Assembly (NCBI RefSeq): GCF_000154785.2
Contig: NC_015730.1
Span: forward strand, 62,001-126,000
DNA length: 64,000 nt
Reading direction: 5' to 3'
Source: Roseobacter litoralis Och 149
GTDB lineage: Bacteria; Pseudomonadota; Alphaproteobacteria; Rhodobacterales; Rhodobacteraceae
In this document: positions 34,661 to 42,115 of the stretch, piece by piece
Position numbering within the stretch: the first letter of the stretch is position 1
Layout of the letters: each line of letters opens with the position of its first letter
Made by a program: the position numbers and the translations under genes
The notes under the pieces: generated by a model
The model's database searches: none
What the model saw: the letters and a program-made list of their open reading frames with translations, nothing else
Told to the model about the DNA's origin: nothing

Positions 34661-35275
34661 TCACGATGGAGCGGTTTCGGGGAAGTTACGAAAGGCGGCT
34701 TTGATCAGATCATGCATGTAGTGGCGCGCGACCTCCGGTTTGATCATGACAATACTCGGGCGGCAGGCCAGTGACACCAGCCCGTGCACAGAGGCCCATA
34801 ACAGCAGAAAGAACTGGCGGTGTTGTTCATTTCCGGGGTCCCCGTCGCCGGCGCGTATCAGCATCTCCAGCAGTCCTTCCTGCAACTCGGCGGTTTTGAC
34901 ATCCAGCTGCAGGTCGCTGTCGCGTTCAAAAAGCATGTACCAGCGTCTTGGCTCAGAGTAGGCAAAGTCAAAGTAGGCCTCTCCAATGGCGATGACGCGC
35001 GCGCGGGCCTCATCGTCCGCTGCTGCAAGTCCTGTGCGCAGGGCGAGGGCCAATCGGTCTGCGCAGCGGGCATTGACCGCGCGCACGACCCCTTCCAGAT
35101 CGCCAAAGGCATTGTAGAGCGACCCGACAGAGATACCCAACTCCTTGGCAAGCCCCCGCGCGTTGAGCGCACCGCCCCCTTGTTCGAGGACGATGCGCTC
35201 TGCGATTTTCGTGGCCCGCTCACGGATATCCGCGAGGTTCTTGTCCCGCCGGGATGCTGTCTTTTCGTTTTTCAT
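34661..35275 (-). CDS. TetR/AcrR family transcriptional regulator
   Basis: A 204-aa repressor-type protein. The N-terminal HTH reads RATKIAERIVLEQGGGALNARGLAKELGISVGSLYNAFGDLEGVVRAV (about 14-62), followed by a helical effector domain with a conserved WASVHGLVSLAC segment (TetR_C_33-like). It lies 40 bp downstream of the DUF2145 gene on the same strand, so it may be the third gene of that operon and bind the TGAACA-n-TGTTCA operators at its head. A TTGACA in the gap hints at an extra promoter of its own. Confidence 0.88.
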   Translation of the reverse strand: MKNEKTASRRDKNLADIRERATKIAERIVLEQGGGALNARGLAKELGISVGSLYNAFGDLEGVVRAVNARCADRLALALRTGLAAADDEARARVIAIGEAYFDFAYSEPRRWYMLFERDSDLQLDVKTAELQEGLLEMLIRAGDGDPGNEQHRQFFLLLWASVHGLVSLACRPSIVMIKPEVARHYMHDLIKAAFRNFPETAPS

Positions 35276-35315
35276 ACCCCAGTGTCTTGTGGGACAACCG
35301 TGGTTTTGTCAATTT

Positions 35316-36116
35316 CTAGAACCTCTCGGCGCCGTTGGGCGTAAAGCGGTAGACCTGATCTGACAGATCATGCGTAACCATGAAGCGTGCGATTGATCCA
35401 AAGGTCGCCGTGCCAATCTGAGACGCATGATCGGCAGTCGTGAGGGTCGCGGACTTTGCGGGCGCAAGCAAGCGCTTGAATCCGCTGATCTTGATCGGTT
35501 GCGGCTCAAAGTGTGCGGCGATGTTTGCCTTGATCTGATCCTGATCCGATGTGTCGTAAAGGCTGGCCATCAACACATCCAGCGTGTGTTCAGTGCAGTT
35601 CTGAAATTGCGGTGTTCTGGGGTTGGCGAGCACGGAATAGTCACTGTTGTGCAGGCTTGCATAGGTGGGGCTGCTGATCACGGAAAGCAGTTTCTTTTGC
35701 AGCCGAGGATCGGGCACAATCACCCCGGCATCCAATTGATAGACCCCTGCAAAGAACTCCGCCGGACTGTCCTGCACCAATGTGCTAATGGTCGGATCGT
35801 CTGCGGTCTGGTAGAGGTTGTATACGCGGTACCCTTTGGTTTTTGTGCCATCCGCCTTGGTGATCTGCGAATAGACCCAATATGCAATGTGGGTGTAATC
35901 TATACCCGCTGGCAACGTGTCCGGGTCCCGCCCGATCCGGCCGACAATGGCGATATTCGCGCCTCTCTGGGCCAGATCAAGTTCAAGCTGTTTTGCATAG
36001 CGTGCCACGTCCTCGCGCGGCAGGTGCGGGGTGCCGGTCTCGGCGCTGCCAGCCCAGGATAGGGACGGCAGCAGGGTTGCGAGGACGACGGCGATTGCGG
36101 TGAAAATACGTTTCAT
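35316..36116 (-). CDS. DUF2145 family secreted protein
   Basis: A 266-aa protein. The start at 36116 (GGGAGAG upstream) gives a signal peptide (MKRIFTAIAVVLATLLPSLSWA). The body has REDVARYAKQLELDLAQRGANIAIVGRIGRDPDTLP, GIDYTHIAYWVYSQI, GYRVYNLYQ and NCTEHTLDVLMASLY, matching DUF2145, a periplasmic family of unknown function with a conserved His and Cys in a NlpC/P60-like pattern (my reading). It follows the small 36142 gene by 25 bp in a regulated operon. Confidence 0.8.
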   Translation of the reverse strand: MKRIFTAIAVVLATLLPSLSWAGSAETGTPHLPREDVARYAKQLELDLAQRGANIAIVGRIGRDPDTLPAGIDYTHIAYWVYSQITKADGTKTKGYRVYNLYQTADDPTISTLVQDSPAEFFAGVYQLDAGVIVPDPRLQKKLLSVISSPTYASLHNSDYSVLANPRTPQFQNCTEHTLDVLMASLYDTSDQDQIKANIAAHFEPQPIKISGFKRLLAPAKSATLTTADHASQIGTATFGSIARFMVTHDLSDQVYRFTPNGAERF

Positions 36117-36141
36117 TTTATCTCTCCCGGTCTTGTGGTGT

Positions 36142-36474
36142 TCAGTCCAACGTGGGCGCTGCATTCGGCATCACGGTGATGTTGATCGTCTGCGGTGCGG
36201 GCTGGCTGGCGTGGCCGATGTCAGACCCAAGTTCGATGGCGCTGGTGCCAACTTCTTCGAGGGCCATGCCGGTGACCGCAATGGCTGAGCCAACGGCGAC
36301 AATCGGAACCGACGCGACCGTGCCAGCGCCCGATACAACTGCGGCACCGGCATGGCTTGCAGCTTCGACAGAGTGGTAAGCGGCCTCATTCGAGTGCTGT
36401 GCGCTGCCGCCTGCAAAAGCAGTCGTGGCTGTCAAAGCAAGAGCGAGAGCGGCGATTGTGGAGCGTATGAACAT
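36142..36474 (-). CDS. Small secreted Ala/Gly-rich protein, unknown function
   Basis: A 110-aa protein with a signal peptide (MFIRSTIAALALALTATTAFA) and an Ala/Val/Gly-rich body (SHAGAAVVSGAGTVASVPIVAVGSAIAVTGMALEEVG) that could be membrane-associated. The ATG at 36474 follows AAAAAGGAATATC. It is the first gene of the operon with the DUF2145 gene and is controlled by the operator pair just upstream. No family was recognised. Confidence 0.75.
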   Translation of the reverse strand: MFIRSTIAALALALTATTAFAGGSAQHSNEAAYHSVEAASHAGAAVVSGAGTVASVPIVAVGSAIAVTGMALEEVGTSAIELGSDIGHASQPAPQTINITVMPNAAPTLD

Positions 36475-36489
36475 TTGATATTCCTTTTT

Positions 36490-36558
36490 GTGAACAGTGT
36501 TCATATCAGATAGTAGGTCGGGTAATTTCTGTCAACACAAAAAATGAACAATGTTCAC
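36490..36558 (-). promoter_or_regulatory. Promoter flanked by two palindromic operators
   Basis: On the minus strand TTGACA (36530-36535), a 17-base spacer and TATCTG (36507-36512) make a good sigma70-type promoter. Two copies of the perfect palindrome TGAACA-n-TGTTCA flank it: 36545-36557 just upstream of the -35 and 36491-36503 just after the -10. Centres are 54 bp apart, so both lie on nearly the same face of the helix. This is the arrangement of a repressed TetR-type promoter, and a TetR gene sits in the same transcription unit. Confidence 0.8.
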
Positions 36559-36659
36559 AAAAAGGCGATGTCCGGCTGTCTTGGCGCAGAACCTACGGGC
36601 CTGAACCCTCAATCCAAAAAGGACCACTGTGTCAGGGGTCCATCATTTTTGGCGGTCTC

Positions 36660-37150
36660 AGGCGACCCTCAGATACCGCAAATTATACAGGGACTTCTTG
36701 AAGGGCTGGAAAACGGCGTGTGCCCGGCGTCGCGGTACGTGCTGCAAAAACCGATGCGGTCAAGGCTCTATGCACTGCGGCCCGTTACCTAATCCCTGGC
36801 TCCACCTATGCGACAACCATCGGGTTCGGCTGGTTCTATCTCAGCATGATCCTGAACGATTATAGCCGCGCGATCATCGCGTGAGAAGTTTCCGCCAGTA
36901 TGCGGACACAAGACGGGACGGTCACATGAAACCTCGCAATGCAGGCATCGGGTTGCAACCAACTTCACATCTTCCAAAAGCCAAGGCTGCTCAGCGATAC
37001 CGGCTCCAGCTACGTTCGCGGGGAACTGGTCGAAAAGTTGCAAGACAAAGGCATGAAGCACGCTCGCGGTGCACTTTGCCATCACCAAACGCACAGAAAC
37101 GGCGGCAGTACCCTTCGTTACCGGAGGGAGCCTTGCGAAAGATCACAATA
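36660..37150 (+). pseudogene. Decayed IS3-family transposase (orfB) remnant
   Basis: Fragments in shifting frames match the DDE domain of IS3-family transposases: IGFGWFYLSMILNDYSRAIIA followed by TGA where Trp is normal, then QASGCNQLHIFQKPRLLSDTGSSYVRGELVEKLQDKGMKHARGALCHHQTH, after which the frame is lost before the catalytic Glu. At least one nonsense change and several frameshifts are visible. No terminal inverted repeats or target duplications could be identified, so the element is old. It separates the TetR operon from the stress island. Confidence 0.75.
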
Positions 37151-37163
37151 GTTTCCGGTAGAG

Positions 37164-37188
37164 GGAACATTTTCTGGGTCTGTCCGTT
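37164..37188 (+). promoter_or_regulatory. EcfG promoter, 24-aa peptide and creA
   Basis: GGAAC (37164-37168), 16 bases, CGTT (37185-37188): a perfect match to the general-stress EcfG consensus. It lies 66 bp upstream of the small peptide gene. Confidence 0.85.
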
Positions 37189-37254
37189 TGTCTAGGTGCG
37201 GCGCGAATTAATCGTATGAGACCGCGCAGCATCAAGTCTTAGAAAGGACCTCTC

Positions 37255-37329
37255 ATGAACCGTATTATTTATATCATTGGCCTTATTGTCGTGATCCTTG
37301 CCATCCTGTCCTTTTTGGGCCTGAGATGA
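37255..37329 (+). CDS. 24-aa single-helix membrane peptide
   Basis: ATG at 37255 with GAAAGGACC upstream, encoding MNRIIYIIGLIVVIVAILSF-type sequence; as read here it is MNRIIYIIGLIVVILAILSF then LGLR. It is one hydrophobic helix with an Arg at each end. Its TGA overlaps the creA ATG (ATGA), so the genes are translationally coupled. It sits behind a perfect EcfG promoter. The good ribosome site, coupling and promoter make it a real gene despite its size. Function unknown. Confidence 0.75.
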   Translation: MNRIIYIIGLIVVILAILSFLGLR

Positions 37330-37805
37330 TCAGGTTGGCATTCAATTGCCCAACCGCAGGCCGCTGGTTTGCGACATGTTTCTCGGTATTTTGCGCATCG
37401 ACATCAGCGGCAGAACAAGTGGGAAACGTGGACGTCGACTGGCTCGGCAATGACATCGTAATCGAAGCTTTCGCTGACCCAGACGTCGACGGGGTGACCT
37501 GTCACGTAGCCTATTTCGAACGGGGCCTCGTCGACCGTCTGCAAAAAGGGAACTGGTTCGAAGACCCGTCAAACGCATCCATTGCGTGCCGTCAGACCGG
37601 CCCTATCCAAGTGGGCGAAATCGACCGGTCCGATGAAGGTGAAAACGTTTTTTCCGAGCGGCGGTCGATCATCTGGAAGAGCCTGAACGTCAAACGCATT
37701 TTGGATAGCGAAAATCAGACGCTCATTTATATTGCGCATGCACGCGAGGTTCAAAACGGATCCGCGAAAATGTCGATTTCTACCGTACCGTTGTACCAGC
37801 CCTAG
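37326..37805 (+). CDS. creA: CreA family protein
   Basis: A 159-aa periplasmic protein with an N-terminal signal segment (FATCFSVFCASTSAAEQ) and the CreA core: VGNVDVDWLGNDIVIEAFADPDVDGVTCHVAYFERGLVDRLQKG, ACRQTGPI and SLNVKRILDSENQTLIYIAHA. CreA is widespread in proteobacteria but its biochemical role is not established. It overlaps the 24-aa peptide gene by 4 bases and both are predicted to be EcfG-dependent. Confidence 0.88.
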   Translation: MIRLAFNCPTAGRWFATCFSVFCASTSAAEQVGNVDVDWLGNDIVIEAFADPDVDGVTCHVAYFERGLVDRLQKGNWFEDPSNASIACRQTGPIQVGEIDRSDEGENVFSERRSIIWKSLNVKRILDSENQTLIYIAHAREVQNGSAKMSISTVPLYQP

Positions 37806-38370
37806 GTCTGTCACAACGACTGGCGAGTTATCGCGATAGCGCGTTGTTTCAGCGGACCCAACCTCACAAAAACTCTATATCTGTCGGTGCCTGCAGCGTG
37901 ATTTCCATGCTGCATCATTGATCATCCGTGCGACCAACGCGATGATCATTGTCGCAGTGGCCCCCCAACAAACATCATTTAACGGTCTCCCCCCCGGACC
38001 AACATCGCGCGCAACTGTTCTAGGTGAACAGAAGGTTACGGGATTGGCGGAGACTGAGGCGACTGCCATGGCGGTCGGGCAGCCCCTATTAGCTGCCCAC
38101 TGCTTCCATACATTCTGGAACAGTATTGTTCCCGGCTAAAATGGATCATGAGAAACCGACGGTAGTTTTCTTGTCGGGACCGTCGCGGTCGGCCATCAAG
38201 CGGCTGACCGCATGTTGATCCCAGGAACGAATGGGTGATCCCGCTTTCATTTCAATTGCGGCCACCAGCAGAAAGCAGATCTATCGTCACGCTTCTAGCT
38301 GAGCACTGGCCCATACTGGCGTATTCGCTACCAATGGCGGCGGAGACACACACCCGATGATGGCAAGCAG
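37806..38370. other. Intergenic, no gene recognised
   Basis: About 565 bases with stops in all frames and no convincing coding stretch. It contains a short palindrome GGAAC-agtatt-GTTCC near 38117-38132 and several short repeats, but no EcfG-type spacing. Probably decayed DNA between the creA operon and the convergent membrane operon. Confidence 0.5.
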
Positions 38371-38401
38371 AAAACTGCAGCTGATCATGCCAGCTGCAGT
38401 T
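38371..38401 (-). terminator. Terminator of the YqjD/YqjE-like operon
   Basis: Perfect 10-bp inverted repeat AACTGCAGCT / AGCTGCAGTT with a 9-base loop; on the minus strand it is followed by TTTTC. It lies 26 bp past the stop of the last gene. Confidence 0.8.
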
Positions 38402-38427
38402 GAGTTTGTCTAAGGCGCTGGCTTTGC

Positions 38428-38727
38428 TTAGCGCCGGCTGTTCAGCGCCATGCCGAGTACCACGCCAACTGCCAACGCACCGGCAACGGTCACCAATGGC
38501 TGCTTCGCGGTGAAGTCGCGGGCGGCGTCGGATGCTTTGACGATGTTGTCACGCACTTCGGTCGCGGCAAGCTCGGCTACCTCGCTTGCGGCTTGCGTCT
38601 TCTGGACAGCAAATTCACGCGCCTTTTCGGCCGTTTCAGTTGCGACTTGTTTTGGCCCTTTTTCCACCTCTGAGGTGGATGCATTGGTCAGTGTGTCGGG
38701 GTCTGCGGAATGAATGGTGGTAGACAT
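38428..38727 (-). CDS. DUF883/YqjD-like membrane-anchored protein
   Basis: A 99-aa protein from the ATG at 38727 (AAGGAGAAC upstream). A long charged helix (KQVATETAEKAREFAVQKTQAASEVAELAATEVRDNIVKASDAARDF) leads to a C-terminal membrane helix (PLVTVAGALAVGVVLGMAL) and NSRR. This is the layout of ElaB/YqjD proteins, which in E. coli are RpoS-controlled and tether ribosomes to the inner membrane. It is the last gene of a four-gene operon behind an EcfG promoter. Confidence 0.7.
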   Translation of the reverse strand: MSTTIHSADPDTLTNASTSEVEKGPKQVATETAEKAREFAVQKTQAASEVAELAATEVRDNIVKASDAARDFTAKQPLVTVAGALAVGVVLGMALNSRR

Positions 38728-38779
38728 TTGTGTTCTCCTTAGTTTCGAATTGTCGGAAAAGAGCACTTAACTCTTACGT

Positions 38780-39541
38780 TCAGTGATGGCGGACACGATC
38801 GTATCCAGCCTCGATGCCTTCGCGCAACGCGGCCTCGCCTGTAGCCGTAGCGGCGGCGATCTCGTCGCGCAGCGTCAGTTCTGCCTGTTGCATCAGCGCG
38901 TCACGCTTTGCACCCAGCAGATCGTCTTCGGTCCGCGTTCTTGGCAATAAGGCGGCAACGACGGCGCCGACACCTACCGCGATCGCAGCGGTCGAAAAGG
39001 GTTGGTTATGATGAAAGCTGCGCGCCTTTCGAGCTGCTATTGCGGCCTGACGGTCAAGCTTTTCCTGTACGTTTATCGCGGCCTCGCGGGCTGCGATGAC
39101 CCGTTCACGCGCCGGAGCTGGGAGGTTGGCAAGACCTTTGTTCAGGGCCGCGCGCATTCCCGGCGCTTTGGACGCCTGCGTTTGCACCTCATCCGCAGCC
39201 TCAACGCGCCGGTCGAATTCGCCCGTCAGGACGTCTTTGTCGGACATGCCGGGTGCGACGGGGGCGGTGCGCACATCATATCCGGGCTTTCGTTGCGGGC
39301 GTTTCGGACCTGCCAGCAGCGCGGCAAGGCCGACACCAACCAAAAGCGCACCGGCAGGGTTGGCGCGTGCGGCGTCTATGACCGTGTGGCCGATTGCGCC
39401 GCCTTTCGATTGTACCTCGCGGGAAACCGTGGTCGATATTTGTTCCGGCGACAATGCGTTGGTCAGCTGTGTCAGCGTGCGACCCAGCATGCTCCGGTCA
39501 GCTTCGATGTTTCGTTCGAGATCTTGAACGTCGTTAGACAT
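38780..39541 (-). CDS. DUF3618-containing membrane protein
   Basis: A 253-aa protein. The N terminus DVQDLERNIEADRSMLGRTLTQLTNALSPEQI is a DUF3618 motif, followed by NPAGALLVGVGLAALLAG (helix), a long Ala/Arg/Glu-rich stretch and a second hydrophobic segment (FSTAAIAVGVGAVVAALL). It overlaps the holin-like gene by 8 bases. Such proteins accompany YqjD/YqjE-like proteins in alphaproteobacteria; function unknown. Confidence 0.75.
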   Translation of the reverse strand: MSNDVQDLERNIEADRSMLGRTLTQLTNALSPEQISTTVSREVQSKGGAIGHTVIDAARANPAGALLVGVGLAALLAGPKRPQRKPGYDVRTAPVAPGMSDKDVLTGEFDRRVEAADEVQTQASKAPGMRAALNKGLANLPAPARERVIAAREAAINVQEKLDRQAAIAARKARSFHHNQPFSTAAIAVGVGAVVAALLPRTRTEDDLLGAKRDALMQQAELTLRDEIAAATATGEAALREGIEAGYDRVRHH

Positions 39542-39953
39542 GAGCATTCTCCTTGATCGTATCGATGTTTTTGCGCAAGCTGCGCGCGGTTTTCTTGAGC
39601 TTCAGGTTGTCGGGGTCCAGTCGTGATTTGCCTGCCAGGAAAAGTCCGGCGGCGATCGCCAAGGCGATGCCGGCAACGACCAGCGAGGCCACGGATACGG
39701 GCAGACCTGCCTCAGCAAGCCCCGCAACTGCCGCCGCCGTGAGCACGTCGAGCGCGGAAAAGACCAGAAAAATCGCGGCCAATACCAACATGATACCGAT
39801 GAATGCTCTTCGCGCATTGTGCGCGAGTTCGCGCTTGGCAAGTTCGATCTCGTTCTGAACCAGTCGTGTGCTGCGCTGCACAATGTCGGTGAGCAATGCG
39901 GGCGCATCAGTCGGATCAGGTCGCGCCTGCGGCGTCGGGTGGATGTCGCTCAT
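39534..39953 (-). CDS. Phage-holin superfamily / YqjE-like membrane protein
   Basis: A 139-aa protein with a charged N-terminal helix (LVQNEIELAKRELAHNARRA) and two adjoining membrane helices (FIGIMLVLAAIFLVFSALDVLTAAAVAGL and VSVASLVVAGIALAIAAGLFLAG), matching the holin-X/YqjE family. Despite the family name, no lysis genes are near, and the operon partners point to an inner-membrane stress role. It overlaps both neighbouring genes by a few bases. Confidence 0.8.
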   Translation of the reverse strand: MSDIHPTPQARPDPTDAPALLTDIVQRSTRLVQNEIELAKRELAHNARRAFIGIMLVLAAIFLVFSALDVLTAAAVAGLAEAGLPVSVASLVVAGIALAIAAGLFLAGKSRLDPDNLKLKKTARSLRKNIDTIKENAHV

Positions 39954-40450
39954 GACGACATACTCCCGTTGCTCAGGCCTGCTTCATGCGCAGGGTTTGT
40001 CCGGGGCGAACCTGTGACGTGGCCGGTCCACGGGTCGGTATCGCCGAGCAGTGCGCCGCGCCCCTCTGGATCGGAGGCTTTGAGGAAACGTGCGGCTGCG
40101 AACCCGAGCAAAACAGCGCCGCCGAGGAATAGCGCAGGGTTCTCGCGCGCAAACGTTTTGGCCTTGGCCGTTGCCGCAGCCAGATCAGTGTCGCTTATTG
40201 AACTTGCAACAGTCTGCAGCTGTGCTGCGATTTGGCCTGCTGCCTGAGCTTGCAAACTGCCGGGTTCAAATTCCTTGGACGCGGCGACCGCTGCATCTGC
40301 GGCACGCGTTACCTCCATCTCGGCTTGGTCGGTGGCTTGGTCAGCTGCCCTTTCGACCTGACGGTGCGCAAATTCCGACGCTGCGGTCACGGTGTTATCC
40401 AGTGTATCCCGCAAGTCGCTTTCGTTGTTTTTCGTTGGATGGTCTGTCAT
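39950..40450 (-). CDS. YqjD/DUF883-like protein, operon lead gene
   Basis: A 166-aa protein with a long amphipathic, Ala-rich helix (ASEFAHRQVERAADQATDQAEMEVTRAADAAVAASKEF) and a membrane helix (NPALFLGGAVLLGFAAARFLKAS), then a hydrophilic tail. It resembles YqjD-type ribosome-tethering proteins in outline. It starts 31 bp after a perfect EcfG -10 element and overlaps the next gene by 4 bases, so the operon should respond to general stress. Confidence 0.72.
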   Translation of the reverse strand: MTDHPTKNNESDLRDTLDNTVTAASEFAHRQVERAADQATDQAEMEVTRAADAAVAASKEFEPGSLQAQAAGQIAAQLQTVASSISDTDLAAATAKAKTFARENPALFLGGAVLLGFAAARFLKASDPEGRGALLGDTDPWTGHVTGSPRTNPAHEAGLSNGSMSS

Positions 40451-40481
40451 CTGATCCTCCGTTGAAGTCTGTTACTGACAC

Positions 40482-40506
40482 AACGGATAATCCGGCACAT
40501 TGTTCC
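40482..40506 (-). promoter_or_regulatory. EcfG promoter, YqjD/YqjE-like operon
   Basis: Minus strand GGAAC (40502-40506), 16 bases, CGTT (40482-40485). Perfect consensus, 31 bp from the ATG at 40450. Confidence 0.85.
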
Positions 40507-40573
40507 GAGAAATCCTGAAGAAACATAGCTGACGTCTTCAGGCGTACCGATAAATTTTCACAGTTACAGCACC

Positions 40574-42115
40574 TTAAACCATCTCAACGGGGATTCCGGG
40601 CAAAAGGGTTCCAAAGCTTTCCGCAGCACTGGCGGTATGCGGCAGCAGGAAGCCTGACCGATCTGCGGGCGCGCGACTTGCGTTTTGCTGCGCCAAATCG
40701 CGCCACTTTTTGACGGTCTCGGGGGCGGCGGCGCAAAAGCAATCATCGGCACCCTTGGGAAGCCATGCGCCCATAACGCGTTTGCGCAGCATGCGTACCT
40801 GATCAGGGTCGGATATCTCGATACCAAGTTCCGTGTCCCAGCGCATGCTGCGCCCGTTCAGATTGGCGGAAGTTACAAGCCCGGCGTGATCATCAAAGAT
40901 CGACACTTTGGAATGCACAAATATCATTGGAGCACCACAGAGCGTCGCGCGGTCGCCTGCCTCGCTTTTGCGGCAGTGTGCGGGCGACGCGATGAACGCA
41001 CGCGACCCGAAAGCCTCTGTGATCCGCCCGATGGCCTTGGCCTGAAGGTACTCACCAAACTTGTAATCCAGACCCTCCGCCCCTTCGAATGCGACCTCAA
41101 GCGGTGCGGCAGGCAGGAGAATGATCAATCCCAAACCCGGTGCTGTTTTGGCGCGGGCAACGAGCGCATCTGCAATCACCGGATCGCGCAAAAACTGGCT
41201 TTCCAGATATATCAGCCGTTCGGCCTGCTCAATCAACTCCAGATGGCGATCCATGATTCCGGTATCGCAAACATGTGGTGACAGCGATCCGGAGTTGCGT
41301 TTGCGTTTCACAGACAGGGTGCGCAACAGCCCCTCTGGCGAACGGATGCTGACCTCGCCCGCGCATTCAGCACTGAAGCTCTCCAGATGTTCACGCGCGG
41401 CGAGGGCGCGCTTCTTGTCGTGCAAAATGACATGCACATCGTGCCACGTCTTTTCTGCGGGAAGCGCGTGGTGCACCGTGTCCATACGGCGCGCATCCAG
41501 ATCCAGGCCACCGACATAAAGCACCTCGTCATCGATAACCGCGAGCTTCTGGTGATGCGTGACCGGCAACATCGGTGGGAACTCACGCCGTTTCGGGTGG
41601 ATTTTGCCGTCCTTTTCAAACGTGAATTCAGTGAATCGCGGCATGAAGCGGATCGCCTCGGCACGTGCGGCATCCTCCAACCCGTTGAGCCAATCGCAGG
41701 TCTGCGCGACTTGTGATTGCACCTTGGGCCACAAGGCGATGCGCGGCGCCCACCCGACACGAGCAGGATGATCTTCGACTGTGACGCGCAACCTGCCATG
41801 CCCAGTGACCATCTCGGCGATCCCCAGCAAGATGCTGAGCGATTTGAAACTACCGCGGTGCAGTTCAGGACGCACGACCGGATCAAAGTCCGACAGTGCA
41901 ATCGTGATATCAACGCCTTCATTCAGCTTTGCAAGTAACAGGTCAACCCAACGGGAACCGAACTCCCGGGCCTCACAAGACAGCAAATGCATACGCGGAT
42001 CGAAAACGCGAAAGCCCATGTCGATGCGCGTTTTGGCGGCGACAACGGCTTTTTCGAAGGCACGGTATCCTTCGTCTGCGGTGACAAGTACTTCGAGATT
42101 ATTCAGCAACGTCAT
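40574..42115 (-). CDS. Phospholipase D-like domain protein
   Basis: A 513-aa protein from the ATG at 42115 (GGAG upstream) with two complete HKD motifs: THHQKLAVIDDEVLYVGGLDL and FVHSKVSIFDDHAGLVTSANLNGRSM. It belongs to the PLD superfamily (phospholipases, cardiolipin synthases, phosphatidyltransferases) and resembles bacterial PLD-like proteins without a signal peptide. A longer start at 42202 would overlap the previous gene by 104 bases and is less likely. It is coupled to the AI-2E family gene, and a PLDc_N-type gene is upstream, suggesting membrane-lipid remodelling under stress (inference). Confidence 0.85.
   Translation of the reverse strand: MTLLNNLEVLVTADEGYRAFEKAVVAAKTRIDMGFRVFDPRMHLLSCEAREFGSRWVDLLLAKLNEGVDITIALSDFDPVVRPELHRGSFKSLSILLGIAEMVTGHGRLRVTVEDHPARVGWAPRIALWPKVQSQVAQTCDWLNGLEDAARAEAIRFMPRFTEFTFEKDGKIHPKRREFPPMLPVTHHQKLAVIDDEVLYVGGLDLDARRMDTVHHALPAEKTWHDVHVILHDKKRALAAREHLESFSAECAGEVSIRSPEGLLRTLSVKRKRNSGSLSPHVCDTGIMDRHLELIEQAERLIYLESQFLRDPVIADALVARAKTAPGLGLIILLPAAPLEVAFEGAEGLDYKFGEYLQAKAIGRITEAFGSRAFIASPAHCRKSEAGDRATLCGAPMIFVHSKVSIFDDHAGLVTSANLNGRSMRWDTELGIEISDPDQVRMLRKRVMGAWLPKGADDCFCAAAPETVKKWRDLAQQNASRAPADRSGFLLPHTASAAESFGTLLPGIPVEMV

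Noticed and set aside
38117..38132. GGAAC-agtatt-GTTCC palindrome as a promoter
   Set aside because: No CGTT at 16-17 bases on either strand and no gene starting beside it.
39534..39953. Holin-family gene as evidence of a prophage
   Set aside because: No integrase, portal, tail or lysis genes nearby; the YqjD/YqjE-like operon and EcfG promoter explain it better.
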